Assembly: GCF_025561445.1 (NCBI RefSeq)
Contig: NZ_CP095096.1
Coordinates: forward strand, 909,822-973,821
Source of the DNA: Staphylococcus sp. IVB6181
GTDB taxonomy: Bacteria > Bacillota > Bacilli > Staphylococcales > Staphylococcaceae
DNA length: 64,000 bases
Direction: 5' to 3'
Made by a program: the position numbers and the translations under genes. A model generated the notes under the pieces. The model was not told where the DNA came from. It saw only the letters and a list, made by a program, of their open reading frames with translations, and searched no databases. Below, in pieces: positions 41,093-49,083 of the stretch (the first letter of the stretch is position 1; every line of letters begins with the position of its first letter).

Positions 41093-42031
41093 ATGCCATT
41101 GTTTTTAGACCCGATTTTTAAAGAAAGAATCTGGGGCAGTGATCACTTAACGCAATACGGTTATCAATTGCCTCATGCAAATGTGGGTGAAATATGGGCT
41201 GTTTCTGCACATCAAAATGGTGACAGTGTCATTACTGACGGGCCATTTGAAGGTCGAACATTAAGTGAGGTTTGGCGTGAACATAAAGAATTATTTGGAG
41301 ATTTCCCGAGTTCTGAATTCCCATTAATGGTTAAAATGATTGATGCACAAGAAGCATTATCTGTACAGGTTCATCCTGATACAGCTTATGCTTATGAACA
41401 TGAAGATGGAGATTTCGGCAAGAAAGAATGCTGGTATATTATCGAAGCAGAAGAAGGTGCGGAGATTATTTACGGCTTGAACACAGATTCTAAAGAAGAT
41501 TTTATCCGTGCTTTAGATAACGAAGAACATCATAATCTATTCAAACATATTCCTGTCAGTGCTGGCGACTTCTTCTTTGTGCCGAATGGTATTGTACATG
41601 CGATAGGCAAAGGGATTGTGGTATATGAAGTCACACAATCTTCTGATGTTACGTATCGTATCTATGATTATAATCGCAGAGATGAAGCGGGCCATGCACG
41701 TGAAATGCATATCGAAAAAGCTAAAGATGTTGTAGAAGTGCGTGCTGGCAGTCCGAATGTGATTCCGGAAACTGAAATTATCGATAACCATAAACGTACA
41801 TCATATATTAATAATGATGCCTTTACGGTTGTGAAATGGGAAATTACTGGTACGCTGAGTTATATGAAGCCGAGAGAATTCTGTTTAGTGACTGTGCTTT
41901 ACGGTGAAGGCGAATTGATTACAGATGGCGATGTATTTTCAATTCGTCCCGGAAGCAGCTTTATTTTAACGTCAGAAGACTTGGATAATATCTTTAAAGG
42001 CGACTTAACTGTGATGATTACGTATGTATAA
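41093..42031 (+). CDS. manA: Mannose-6-phosphate isomerase, class I
   Basis: The zinc enzyme interconverts mannose 6-phosphate and fructose 6-phosphate. This 312-residue cupin protein has the zinc ligands of type I isomerases: QVHPD at about residue 97, Glu in KKECWYIIEA, and His in VPNGIVHAIGKG. FKERIWGSDHLTQYGY is the usual N-terminus. The ATG at 41093 is about ten bases after GGAGGTG; an ATG at 41075 overlaps that site. The small membrane-protein gene follows 20 bases later and may be cotranscribed. Confidence 0.94.
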   Translation: MPLFLDPIFKERIWGSDHLTQYGYQLPHANVGEIWAVSAHQNGDSVITDGPFEGRTLSEVWREHKELFGDFPSSEFPLMVKMIDAQEALSVQVHPDTAYAYEHEDGDFGKKECWYIIEAEEGAEIIYGLNTDSKEDFIRALDNEEHHNLFKHIPVSAGDFFFVPNGIVHAIGKGIVVYEVTQSSDVTYRIYDYNRRDEAGHAREMHIEKAKDVVEVRAGSPNVIPETEIIDNHKRTSYINNDAFTVVKWEITGTLSYMKPREFCLVTVLYGEGELITDGDVFSIRPGSSFILTSEDLDNIFKGDLTVMITYV

Positions 42032-42051
42032 AGAAACAGAGGTGTAATGGC

Positions 42052-42282
42052 ATGCGAAAATTTTTATATATTACATTGATATGCGGTATTTTATCAGGTG
42101 CAGGCGTATTTATGAATTTCCCACAGTATCCTAATTTATTGATCCCCGCCGGTTTTTCGATTTTAGGTATCTTATGTGTATGTGTCACGATACCGGACAA
42201 GCAAACCAGCAATATGTTGAAATTCGGGGGCTTTTTAATTAATTTTATGCCGCTGATGGCAATCATATTTATGCCGGAATAA
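42052..42282 (+). CDS. Small membrane protein, unknown function
   Basis: This 76-residue protein has two to three hydrophobic segments (about 4-20, 26-48 and 56-74). It ends in GFLINFMPLMAIIFMPE. A clear AGAGGTG precedes the ATG and the gene sits 20 bases after manA, so it is very likely real and translated. No family is recognised. Possible cotranscription with manA says little about function. Confidence 0.65.
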   Translation: MRKFLYITLICGILSGAGVFMNFPQYPNLLIPAGFSILGILCVCVTIPDKQTSNMLKFGGFLINFMPLMAIIFMPE

Positions 42283-42422
42283 TAAGTCTGACTTGTATCA
42301 AAGCGATGCATTTGATATAAATGTTTAGAACAAGATTTGCAATATAGGGTTGAAGCGGACAGCTGCGATAAGGGTATATTGCACTTAAATCAATTTATAA
42401 ATGAAGAAGGAGCAGTATCATA

Positions 42423-43799
42423 ATGACTGAAGAAACAAACTATTTCTGGTTGAACTGCGGTTTTAATCGATGGAATCATAATGAACCCTTAGTCGGACAA
42501 ACGACTTTGTTTGAATCAGGGGCACAATTCAATCCTACGCAAGGTTTTCGTGCGTTTAAAAAAGCGAAAGCCGGTGACAAGGTCATCTTTTATCAAGTAC
42601 AAACAGATGCAGGATTGCTCGGCAGCGGTGAAATCATTAGTGTACAAACAGGTGCACAACATAAGATCCGTGTACAATTCAGATTAACAGAAGCATTGAA
42701 GCCGCTAACTGCAGATTATTTAAAACGCAGCGAACAATTAGAGTTTCGCATTAACAATATGAAAGAAACGTTGTTCAATCAAATTACAAAAGAAGAATTT
42801 GATTTAATCGAACAATTAGGCAAAGGCACAACGAAAGTGCCAAGATATTTCTTCTTGGCAGAAACGCTGGACTTTGAACCAGGAGAAACCTATACCATCT
42901 TTACACATACTTATAACGGCATTAAGCGTAACGGTTATCACTATTATACGCAGCTTGAAATCGGAGATAAAATTGTCTTTTACAACCGTAATGCGGATCA
43001 TTCAGTCATCGGTTTAGGCGAAGTGACGCAGCATATTCGCGAATTGCCTCCGATTCCCGGCCGTACAAACAGTACTGCCATCGAAGTCCGTTATGATGAA
43101 GATATCAACCCGGTGAATTTAACAACATTAAATAAACATCCGAGACTTAAAAACTTATATTACTTGCAAGAAAATGCGAAACAAGCTATTGCGAGTATGT
43201 CGCAGGCACAATTTGATGCGATTATTGAAATGAGTAAGAATGACGGCATGAAGCCGCAATTTGAAGCCATCCGCAAAGATAATGTGGTAAATCATCTAGA
43301 TGAAGAAATCAAACCATTTATTCTGCTTGTGATTCAAGATAAGGATCGTGCAGAAGGCTTGAAAGCGGCTGAAAACCTGCTTCAAAAGACCAATGCGAAA
43401 CCAGTGATTACAACAGGGCATCCTGATTTCACTGAAGATATGCTTTACGGCAAGTATTTACCGAATGAAGCAGGCGCATTGTATTACAGAGAAGGCTTTA
43501 TTACGGAATTAATGCCGAGAACTGATCGCAGTTATTTAGTCATTGATAACTTTAACCGTATCGACCCGGATATTTTCCAAACATTCATTAATGTATTAGA
43601 AGGCTATGAAGTGACATTACCGCGCTATAATAGAGACGGCTCAATGGTTAAATGGTCTAAAAATAAAGATTCCTTCTATCATTTCAATCCTAACTGGCAT
43701 ATTATCGGTGTCACATATGATAACTTAGAAACCATTAAACAAAAGTACTCAGAACAGTTCTTAAAGTATGCGCGTATCGTAAAAGTTAATCATGATTAA
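42423..43799 (+). CDS. Two EVE domains fused to a degenerate McrB-like AAA region
   Basis: The 458-residue protein starts with an EVE domain (about residues 6-115, NYFWLNCGFNRWNHNEP, AKAGDKVIFYQVQTDAGLLG). A second EVE follows (about 138-255, RYFFLAETLDFEPGETYTIF, LEIGDKIVFYNRNADHSVIG). EVE domains bind modified bases or RNA. The C-terminal part looks like the late half of McrB GTPase: TGHPDFTEDMLYGKYLPN for the McrB FHxxYxYEDFxxG block, YLVIDNFNRIDPDIF for Walker B, and PNWHIIGVTYDN for the sensor region. No Walker A loop is visible, so NTPase activity is unlikely. No McrC or nuclease gene is nearby. GAAGGAG precedes the ATG. Confidence 0.75.
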   Translation: MTEETNYFWLNCGFNRWNHNEPLVGQTTLFESGAQFNPTQGFRAFKKAKAGDKVIFYQVQTDAGLLGSGEIISVQTGAQHKIRVQFRLTEALKPLTADYLKRSEQLEFRINNMKETLFNQITKEEFDLIEQLGKGTTKVPRYFFLAETLDFEPGETYTIFTHTYNGIKRNGYHYYTQLEIGDKIVFYNRNADHSVIGLGEVTQHIRELPPIPGRTNSTAIEVRYDEDINPVNLTTLNKHPRLKNLYYLQENAKQAIASMSQAQFDAIIEMSKNDGMKPQFEAIRKDNVVNHLDEEIKPFILLVIQDKDRAEGLKAAENLLQKTNAKPVITTGHPDFTEDMLYGKYLPNEAGALYYREGFITELMPRTDRSYLVIDNFNRIDPDIFQTFINVLEGYEVTLPRYNRDGSMVKWSKNKDSFYHFNPNWHIIGVTYDNLETIKQKYSEQFLKYARIVKVNHD

Positions 43800-43807
43800 T
43801 CATTTCA

Positions 43808-43842
43808 GACCTTAGGTGAATTAAGTGTACCTAAGGTCTTTG
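43808..43842 (+). terminator. Terminator after the EVE gene
   Basis: GACCTTAGGT (43808-43817) and ACCTAAGGTC (43829-43838) are exact complements, followed by TTTG. Confidence 0.8.
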
Positions 43843-43964
43843 TTATGGAATTAAACAGATCAAACGTATCAATTAAGTACGTCTCCTTTAAATCTTCAGC
43901 ACAACGGGTAAACTATAATTACAAGCAATTAGAGAAAAAATAATAAGAAAGGAGCGTTGATGAC

Positions 43965-44378
43965 ATGCCGATAATTTATTATGACGGCAATTGTGTTTAT
44001 TGCTACAACTATGCGATATGGCTGATTAGACACGGCTTATCGAAAAGTTATGAATTTGCGACATTAAAAGGACCTTCTGGAGAAGCATTGCAGCGTCAGC
44101 ATCCAGGGGTCTTAGAATTAAATACTGTCGTGCTGCAAGAAGGCGATCGGCTTTACTTTAAATCAACCGCAATTGCGAAATTATTAATGTCGCTCACAGA
44201 AGAAAAATGGCTCGGTCTGGCACTGACATTGGTTCCAAAACCATTGCGTAGTCTAGGTTATAACTTATTTGCAAATAACAGAGATAAAATGTGGCATGCA
44301 ACGTGGCAGAAGCCAAGCGACTATGAGCGTTCATTCTTTATAGATTTGCCTGACAAGATTAAAAAAGAATACGGCTGA
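43965..44378 (+). CDS. DCC-family (DUF393) thiol-disulfide oxidoreductase-like protein
   Basis: This 137-residue protein has the N-terminal signature YYDGNCVYCYNYAIW, where D and CxxC give the family its name. The FATLKG segment and C-terminal YNLFANNRDKMW are also typical. It has a thioredoxin-like fold; redox function is predicted, not proven. AAAGGAGCG precedes the ATG. It is a single gene with a hairpin terminator about 40 bases later. Confidence 0.82.
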   Translation: MPIIYYDGNCVYCYNYAIWLIRHGLSKSYEFATLKGPSGEALQRQHPGVLELNTVVLQEGDRLYFKSTAIAKLLMSLTEEKWLGLALTLVPKPLRSLGYNLFANNRDKMWHATWQKPSDYERSFFIDLPDKIKKEYG

Positions 44379-44420
44379 AATTAAAATTTGGCTCTGTATT
44401 AAAACGATAAAAAGTTTAAT

Positions 44421-44466
44421 TGAGAATGGAAATGCATATTCAGATATTTTCATTCTCTTTTTTAGT
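44421..44466 (+). terminator. Terminator after the DCC-family gene
   Basis: GAGAATGGAAAT pairs imperfectly with ATTTTCATTCTC, followed by six Ts. The following 200 bases before the mrgA promoter hold nothing recognised. Confidence 0.7.
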
Positions 44467-44598
44467 GACAGCACAAGCAATTCTGTACTCATTCCTTATA
44501 GGCATAACAGGTACAGAAACGGGTAAAACTAAATATGGCAGTAAAATGACAGCTCAGAGTTCTTAATTAGAATTATTTTAAATTAAGGCACAAACAGC

Positions 44599-44627
44599 TT
44601 TACAGATTAGAATGATTATAATATAAT
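44599..44627 (+). promoter_or_regulatory. PerR-controlled promoter of mrgA
   Basis: TTTACA (44599-44604) and TATAAT (44622-44627) are 17 bases apart. The spacer holds TTAGAATGATTATAA (44607-44621), a near-perfect 7-1-7 PerR box. Peroxide inactivation of PerR would release it. Confidence 0.87.
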
Positions 44628-44672
44628 AGTTATTACAAAGAGAGAACGATAACTAAAGGAGCGATTATTTTT

Positions 44673-45119
44673 ATGGCAAACAAACAAGATGTAGTAGATG
44701 TACTCAATGAACAAGTAGCAAACTGGACAGTGTTATACACTAAAATCCACAACTTCCATTGGTTTGTGAAAGGACCTCATTTCTTCTCTTTACACGTTAA
44801 ATTTGAAGAATTATATAATGAAGCAAGCGAACACATTGATGAATTAGCTGAACGTATTCTAGCAATCGGCGGCAGCCCAGTTGCGACAATGAAAAAAAGC
44901 TTAGATGCAGCGATTGTTGATGAAGCAGAAACTGAAAAAACTGCAGAAGATATGGTGGCTTCAATTTCTAAAGACTTCACTAATATCTCTGAACAACTTG
45001 AAAAATCAATCAGTGTTGCAGGAGATGCAGAAGATGATGTATCACAAGATATGTTAATCGCATTACAAACTTCAGTTGATAAACACAACTGGATGTTCCA
45101 ATCATTCTTAGGCAAATAA
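44673..45119 (+). CDS. mrgA: Dps-family ferroxidase/DNA-protection protein MrgA
   Basis: This 148-residue ferritin-like subunit forms a hollow 12-mer that oxidises and stores iron using peroxide. The ferroxidase residues are visible in KIHNFHWFVKGPHFFSLHVK and, on the next helix, FEELYNEASEHIDELAERIL. The PerR box in its promoter matches peroxide control seen for mrgA in S. aureus and Bacillus. A strong terminator follows. Confidence 0.95.
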   Translation: MANKQDVVDVLNEQVANWTVLYTKIHNFHWFVKGPHFFSLHVKFEELYNEASEHIDELAERILAIGGSPVATMKKSLDAAIVDEAETEKTAEDMVASISKDFTNISEQLEKSISVAGDAEDDVSQDMLIALQTSVDKHNWMFQSFLGK

Positions 45120-45156
45120 TAGAATTTATTAATAATTGAAGATGAAACGTTGAAAT

Positions 45157-45191
45157 AATACCCGCTTTTGTTAAACAAAAGCGGGTATTTA
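45157..45191 (+). terminator. Terminator of mrgA
   Basis: AATACCCGCTTTTG (45157-45170) and CAAAAGCGGGTATT (45176-45189) are exact complements. Confidence 0.88.
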
Positions 45192-45288
45192 AAATTGTTG
45201 TTTGAATTATTGTTAATTTTAGACTCTTACAGCAGATATATTATGGGATATAATAGTAGATGCAATCAGAAGTGGGAGATGATAAATT

Positions 45289-45966
45289 GTGAAAAATTAA
45301 TACTTATTATGATAGCAGTTGGCACACTACTTACTGCGTGTGGTAATGATACGAAAGAAAAAGTGCAATCTAAATCAAAACCAACAACAATGAAACAAAG
45401 TCAGCATCAAATTAAAAAAGAAAATGGTATTACGACAGTAGATGGTTTTGTTCTCGCAAATAAAAAAGTACCTCTGCCTAAAAATTTTAATCCTGGTGAA
45501 AATGCTAATGCTAGAAATCATTTGAATCAAATGATACAAAATGCTAAAGCAAAAGGCCTAGATATTGTGTATCGAAGTGGATTTAGATCTTATCAGCAAC
45601 AAGTCAGTTTATTTAACAGCTACGTCCAACGAGATGGTAGAAAAGCAGCTGAAAAATACAGTTCTCCATCGGGGCTATTCTGAACATCAAACGGGTTTAG
45701 CTTTTGACGTAGGTTCTAATCGCTACAATAAAGATTTCTTGAAAGAATATGGTGAAACACCAGAAGGAAAATGGTTAGCAAAACATGCGCATGAATACGG
45801 CTTTATCTTGCGTTATCCAAAAGGAAAAGAACAGATTACAGGTTATCAATATGAACCGTGGCATTTCAGATATGTAGGTAAGAAAACTGCTAAAGCTATC
45901 TATGATAAACAGTTGACTTTAGAAGAATATTTAGACTATGGATATGATAAAAAAAGTATCAAGTAG
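45289..45966 (+). pseudogene. Frameshifted VanY/LdcB-type D,D-carboxypeptidase lipoprotein
   Basis: Joined across two frames, this is a lipoprotein with a lipobox (GTLLTAC) and a VanY-type zinc carboxypeptidase domain that would trim D-Ala or L,D links in peptidoglycan. The first part runs to KAAEKYSSPSGLF and stops at 45683. The rest, GYSEHQTGLAFDVG with the zinc His and Asp and EPWHFRYVG with the third ligand, lies in another frame, so one base is lost or gained near 45665-45675. At the 5' end, GTG at 45289 followed by five As puts the signal peptide out of frame. A sixth A would give MKKLILIMIAVG, so a second indel is likely. An in-frame ATG at 45279 abuts GGGAG and is a poor start. Confidence 0.8.
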
Positions 45967-45980
45967 TTAAAAGCAAAGTA

Positions 45981-46010
45981 AAAAGGCGAAGCTGAACGGC
46001 TCCGCCTTTT
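45981..46010. terminator. Bidirectional terminator before deoD
   Basis: AAAAGGCGAAGC pairs with GCTCCGCCTTTT around six bases, with one A-C mismatch, between convergent genes. Confidence 0.82.
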
Positions 46011-46023
46011 ATTGTGTAATTGA

Positions 46024-46731
46024 TTATGCGATTTCTAATGCGACTTCCATCATTTGTGTGAATGAATTTTGACGTTCTTCTGGTGTTGTTGCTTCGTCGC
46101 GTAAAATATGGTCGCTGACAGTGAAGATACCTAATGATTTTTTACCTGCGTAAGTTGCATTTAAGTAAATTCCCGCAGATTCCATTTCAATTCCTAAGAT
46201 ACCCATTCTTTGCCATTGTTGGTTGAAAGTAGTATCTGCATTATAGAAAGTATCTGAAGATAAGATGTTGCCTACATGTGTTGTAGCACCAAGTTTATCT
46301 GCCGCATTTTTAGCTTGTACCATTAAATCGAAGTCAGCTAATGGTGCAAAATGGCCTGGGATATTGTATTGGTCTACATAGTTAGAGTTTGTTGAAGCAC
46401 CTTGTGCGATAATGATGTCGTATAAATTAACATCTTCTTGCAACGCACCGCAAGAACCGATACGGATAATTGTGTCTACATCAAATGTGTTGTAAAGTTC
46501 GTATGAATAAATACCGATACTTGGAATACCCATACCTGAACCCATTACTGAAACTTCTTTGCCTTTATATGTTCCAGTGTAACCGAACATATTGCGGACT
46601 TCGTTGAATTGTACGACATCTTCTAAGTAATTGTCAGCAATGTATTTAGCGCGAAGCGGATCTCCTGGCATTAATACTGTCTTTGCGATTTTAGCACCGT
46701 TAGGTTGAATATGAGGTGTACCTTGAGTCAT
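46024..46731 (-). CDS. deoD: Purine-nucleoside phosphorylase DeoD
   Basis: This bacterial hexameric PNP splits purine (deoxy)nucleosides with phosphate, releasing base and (deoxy)ribose 1-phosphate. Motifs are LMPGDPLRAKYIADNYLEDV at residue 17, the phosphate site IIRIGSCGALQ, the nucleoside site GIEMESAGIYLNA with Glu, and SDHILRDEAT with the catalytic Asp. The length of 235 is standard. It is divergent from deoC, with which it works in deoxynucleoside salvage. AAAGGAG precedes the ATG. Confidence 0.97.
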   Translation of the reverse strand: MTQGTPHIQPNGAKIAKTVLMPGDPLRAKYIADNYLEDVVQFNEVRNMFGYTGTYKGKEVSVMGSGMGIPSIGIYSYELYNTFDVDTIIRIGSCGALQEDVNLYDIIIAQGASTNSNYVDQYNIPGHFAPLADFDLMVQAKNAADKLGATTHVGNILSSDTFYNADTTFNQQWQRMGILGIEMESAGIYLNATYAGKKSLGIFTVSDHILRDEATTPEERQNSFTQMMEVALEIA

Positions 46732-46983
46732 AAATTATCTGCTCCTTTAATATTTAGATATTTAAGTTAAATGTAACACGAAAAAGCCTGAATATGCGAG
46801 AATAACCTTGTTTTGTACATCTTATTTAGTGTTAAAAGATGCATGATTTTCCAAAAAGAGTGAAATTGAAATAGTGAGCAAGCCACAAATATTTTAGTCA
46901 GTTAAAATATTTTGGTAAAATGGCATATGAATCAATAATATTATATTCGAGCTTAAACAACATAATTGGAGGATGAATAAATA

Positions 46984-47646
46984 ATGGATTACGCAAAATA
47001 CATTGACCACACTTTATTAAAACCTGATACGACGGTTGATCAAATCGACAAGTTGATTGATGAGGCTAAAGAATACAAATTCAAATCAGTATGTATTAAC
47101 CCGACATACGTTAAACATGCGGCAGAAGCATTGAAGGATTCAGATGTTTTAGTATGTACAGTTATCGGTTTCCCATTAGGCGCAAACACTTCAGAGGTTA
47201 AAGCATTTGAAGTTGAAGACGCAGTGAAAAACGGCGCAGACGAATTAGATATGGTGATTAATATCGGCGCATTAAAAGACGGCCGCTATGATGAAGTACA
47301 AAAAGATATTGAAGCTGTTGTCAAAGCAGCGAACGAGCATACTGTCAAAGTCATTATTGAAACAGTACTGTTAACTGATGAAGAAAAACGTAAAGCATCA
47401 GAATTAAGCAAAGCAGCAGGTGCTGATTTTGTGAAAACTTCAACTGGTTTTGCGGGCGGCGGCGCAACTGTCGAAGACGTGAAATTAATGAAAGAAGTTG
47501 TCGGAGATGATTTAGAAGTTAAAGCATCCGGCGGTGTAAGAAATCTAGAAGACTTTAAAGCTATGTTAGATGCAGGCGCTACACGTGTAGGGGCGAGTGC
47601 AGGTGTTCAAATTATTCAAGGATTAGAGTCAGATTCTGATTATTAA
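46984..47646 (+). CDS. deoC: Deoxyribose-phosphate aldolase
   Basis: The enzyme cleaves 2-deoxyribose 5-phosphate to glyceraldehyde 3-phosphate and acetaldehyde. This 220-residue TIM barrel has IDHTLLKPD at the start. The Schiff-base lysine lies in [17 protein letters not shown] (about residue 151) and the second active-site lysine in VKASGGVRN (about residue 180). CVNPTYV-like CINPTYV is near residue 37. TTGGAGGATG precedes the ATG. In S. aureus the pyrimidine phosphorylase pdp follows deoC. Here it is absent and a cell-wall hydrolase gene takes that place. Confidence 0.96.
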   Translation: MDYAKYIDHTLLKPDTTVDQIDKLIDEAKEYKFKSVCINPTYVKHAAEALKDSDVLVCTVIGFPLGANTSEVKAFEVEDAVKNGADELDMVINIGALKDGRYDEVQKDIEAVVKAANEHTVKVIIETVLLTDEEKRKASELSKAAGADFVKTSTGFAGGGATVEDVKLMKEVVGDDLEVKASGGVRNLEDFKAMLDAGATRVGASAGVQIIQGLESDSDY

Positions 47647-47729
47647 GTTTAATCTTCTATTATATAAAAGTTTATGCAACTAGGTTTAAGCATTATTTGA
47701 TGGATAAAGCCTTGATATAACATTGTGTG

Positions 47730-47758
47730 TTGCCCAATATAGTGGTATGCTATATATA
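47730..47758 (+). promoter_or_regulatory. Possible promoter of the lysostaphin-like gene
   Basis: TTGCCC (47730-47735) and TATATA (47753-47758) are 17 bases apart; an extended -10 (TGCTATATA) overlaps. A TATAAT at 47763 is too near the ribosome binding site TAGGAGG to be used for this gene. Confidence 0.5.
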
Positions 47759-47781
47759 TAGTTATAATAGGAGGCATTAGA

Positions 47782-49009
47782 ATGAACAACAATGAAAAGT
47801 TAGTCAACAACAAAGCTTATCTTCTAACATCATCCGTAGTTTTAGGTGGATTTTTATTCTTAACTTTGCCAAACAATGATGCACATGCTGCTGTAAATAA
47901 TGAAGAAGGCAAACAAGGTACTTTTTCAAACCCAGAGAATACTATGGTTACTCAAGCAAATAATAATTCAAATTTCCAATACAACTATAGTTTTAACAGC
48001 GGAAAAATTGAAAACCAAAACAAAATAAATTTTCAAAAAAATAACGATGGAAAAGAAGTAAATAGTATTTACAACTCGTATTCTAATGGGGAAAAGAATT
48101 TTATAAACAATGTAAATCCAGATAAAAAATACTTTGATTCATATTTAGATGAACCAAATAATTCAAAGTTAAAATATAACTTTGAAGAGAATCTTAACAC
48201 TGATCTTCCAATTGGAGGAAGTTCTGACTATTACACTGATAGAAGTATAGAGCCGTATGCATCTGCTCAATGGTTAACTAATCATACTTTAACTGCAGGT
48301 TTTGGACATTATAACCTTAATATTAATAATGGTATGCATTATGGTGCAGATTTTGCAATGCCAATTGGAACTCCGGTTCAAGCAATTACAGGAGGGAAAA
48401 TTATTGAAGCAGGTTGGAGTCCCATATGGTGGAGGTAATCAAATAGGTGTAAAAGAACCTGATGGCTATCATTATCAATGGTATATGCATTTAAGTCAAA
48501 TTAATGTTAGAGTAGGAGAATATATTTCAACAGGTCAAATAATTGGTAAATCTGGAAGCACAGGTTATGCAACTGGTCCTCATCTTCATTTCCAAAGAAT
48601 GGTTGGTGGTTTAGGCAACCAATATGCCCAAGACCCTTTACCATTCTTAAAAGATAATGGGTACGGAAGCTATGATAATAATTATACACCTCCAGTTGAT
48701 TATGTTTCTGCACCTACCATTAATAATACATTTAAAAAAGATAGCAATGGAACATATTATAAATCAGAATATGCATCATTTACTGCAAATTATGATATCA
48801 AAACAAGATTAAATGGTCCTTTTAAAAGCAATCCACAATCTGGAGTTTTACATCCTGGTCAAACTATTAATTATGATACGGTAATGAAACAAGATGGATA
48901 TGTTTGGGTGGTTTATACTGGATATTCTGGTAATAGAGTTTATTTATCTGTTAGAACATGGGATAAATCTACTGATACATTAGGACCTTTATGGGGTACA
49001 ATTAATTAA
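47782..49009 (+). pseudogene. Lysostaphin/ALE-1-like glycylglycine endopeptidase, broken by one frameshift
   Basis: Joining the two frames gives about 408 residues. A signal peptide (1-36, ending NNDAHA) is followed by an Asn-rich region (to about 155), an M23 zinc endopeptidase domain and a C-terminal SH3b wall-binding domain. The M23 part is very like lysostaphin: SAQWLTNH, GMHYGADFAMPIGTPVQAI (zinc His186 and Asp190), then in the next frame YGGGNQIGVKEPDGYH, QWYMHLSQINV and GPHLHFQRM (HxH). The tail has SGVLHPGQTINYDTVMKQDG and the ending LGPLWGTIN, as in lysostaphin SH3b. One extra base in CCC (48421-48423) causes an early stop after GWSPIWWR. The tandem repeats of pro-lysostaphin are absent. 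Sequence is more A-rich than its neighbours, suggesting transfer. Confidence 0.88.
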
Positions 49010-49013
49010 CATA

Positions 49014-49057
49014 TAGTTTATAGGGCTGGATACAACGTTGTTCAGTTCTATAAACTT
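49014..49057 (+). terminator. Terminator between the lysostaphin-like gene and the FemABX gene
   Basis: AGTTTATAG pairs with CTATAAACT, with inner pairing CTG/CAG and ACAACGTTGT, followed by five Ts. Confidence 0.82.
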
Positions 49058-49083
49058 TTTCATAACAACAAAGGAGATACACC

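Noticed and set aside
42018..42311. Minus-strand frame covering the small membrane protein gene
   Set aside because: The plus-strand gene has a proper ribosome binding site and operon position; the minus frame has no start signals.
48421..48423. Programmed frameshifting as an explanation for the split lysostaphin-like gene
   Set aside because: CCC-ATA is not a slippery heptamer, no stimulatory structure is obvious, and known lysostaphin-type genes are single-frame. Simple mutation is more likely.
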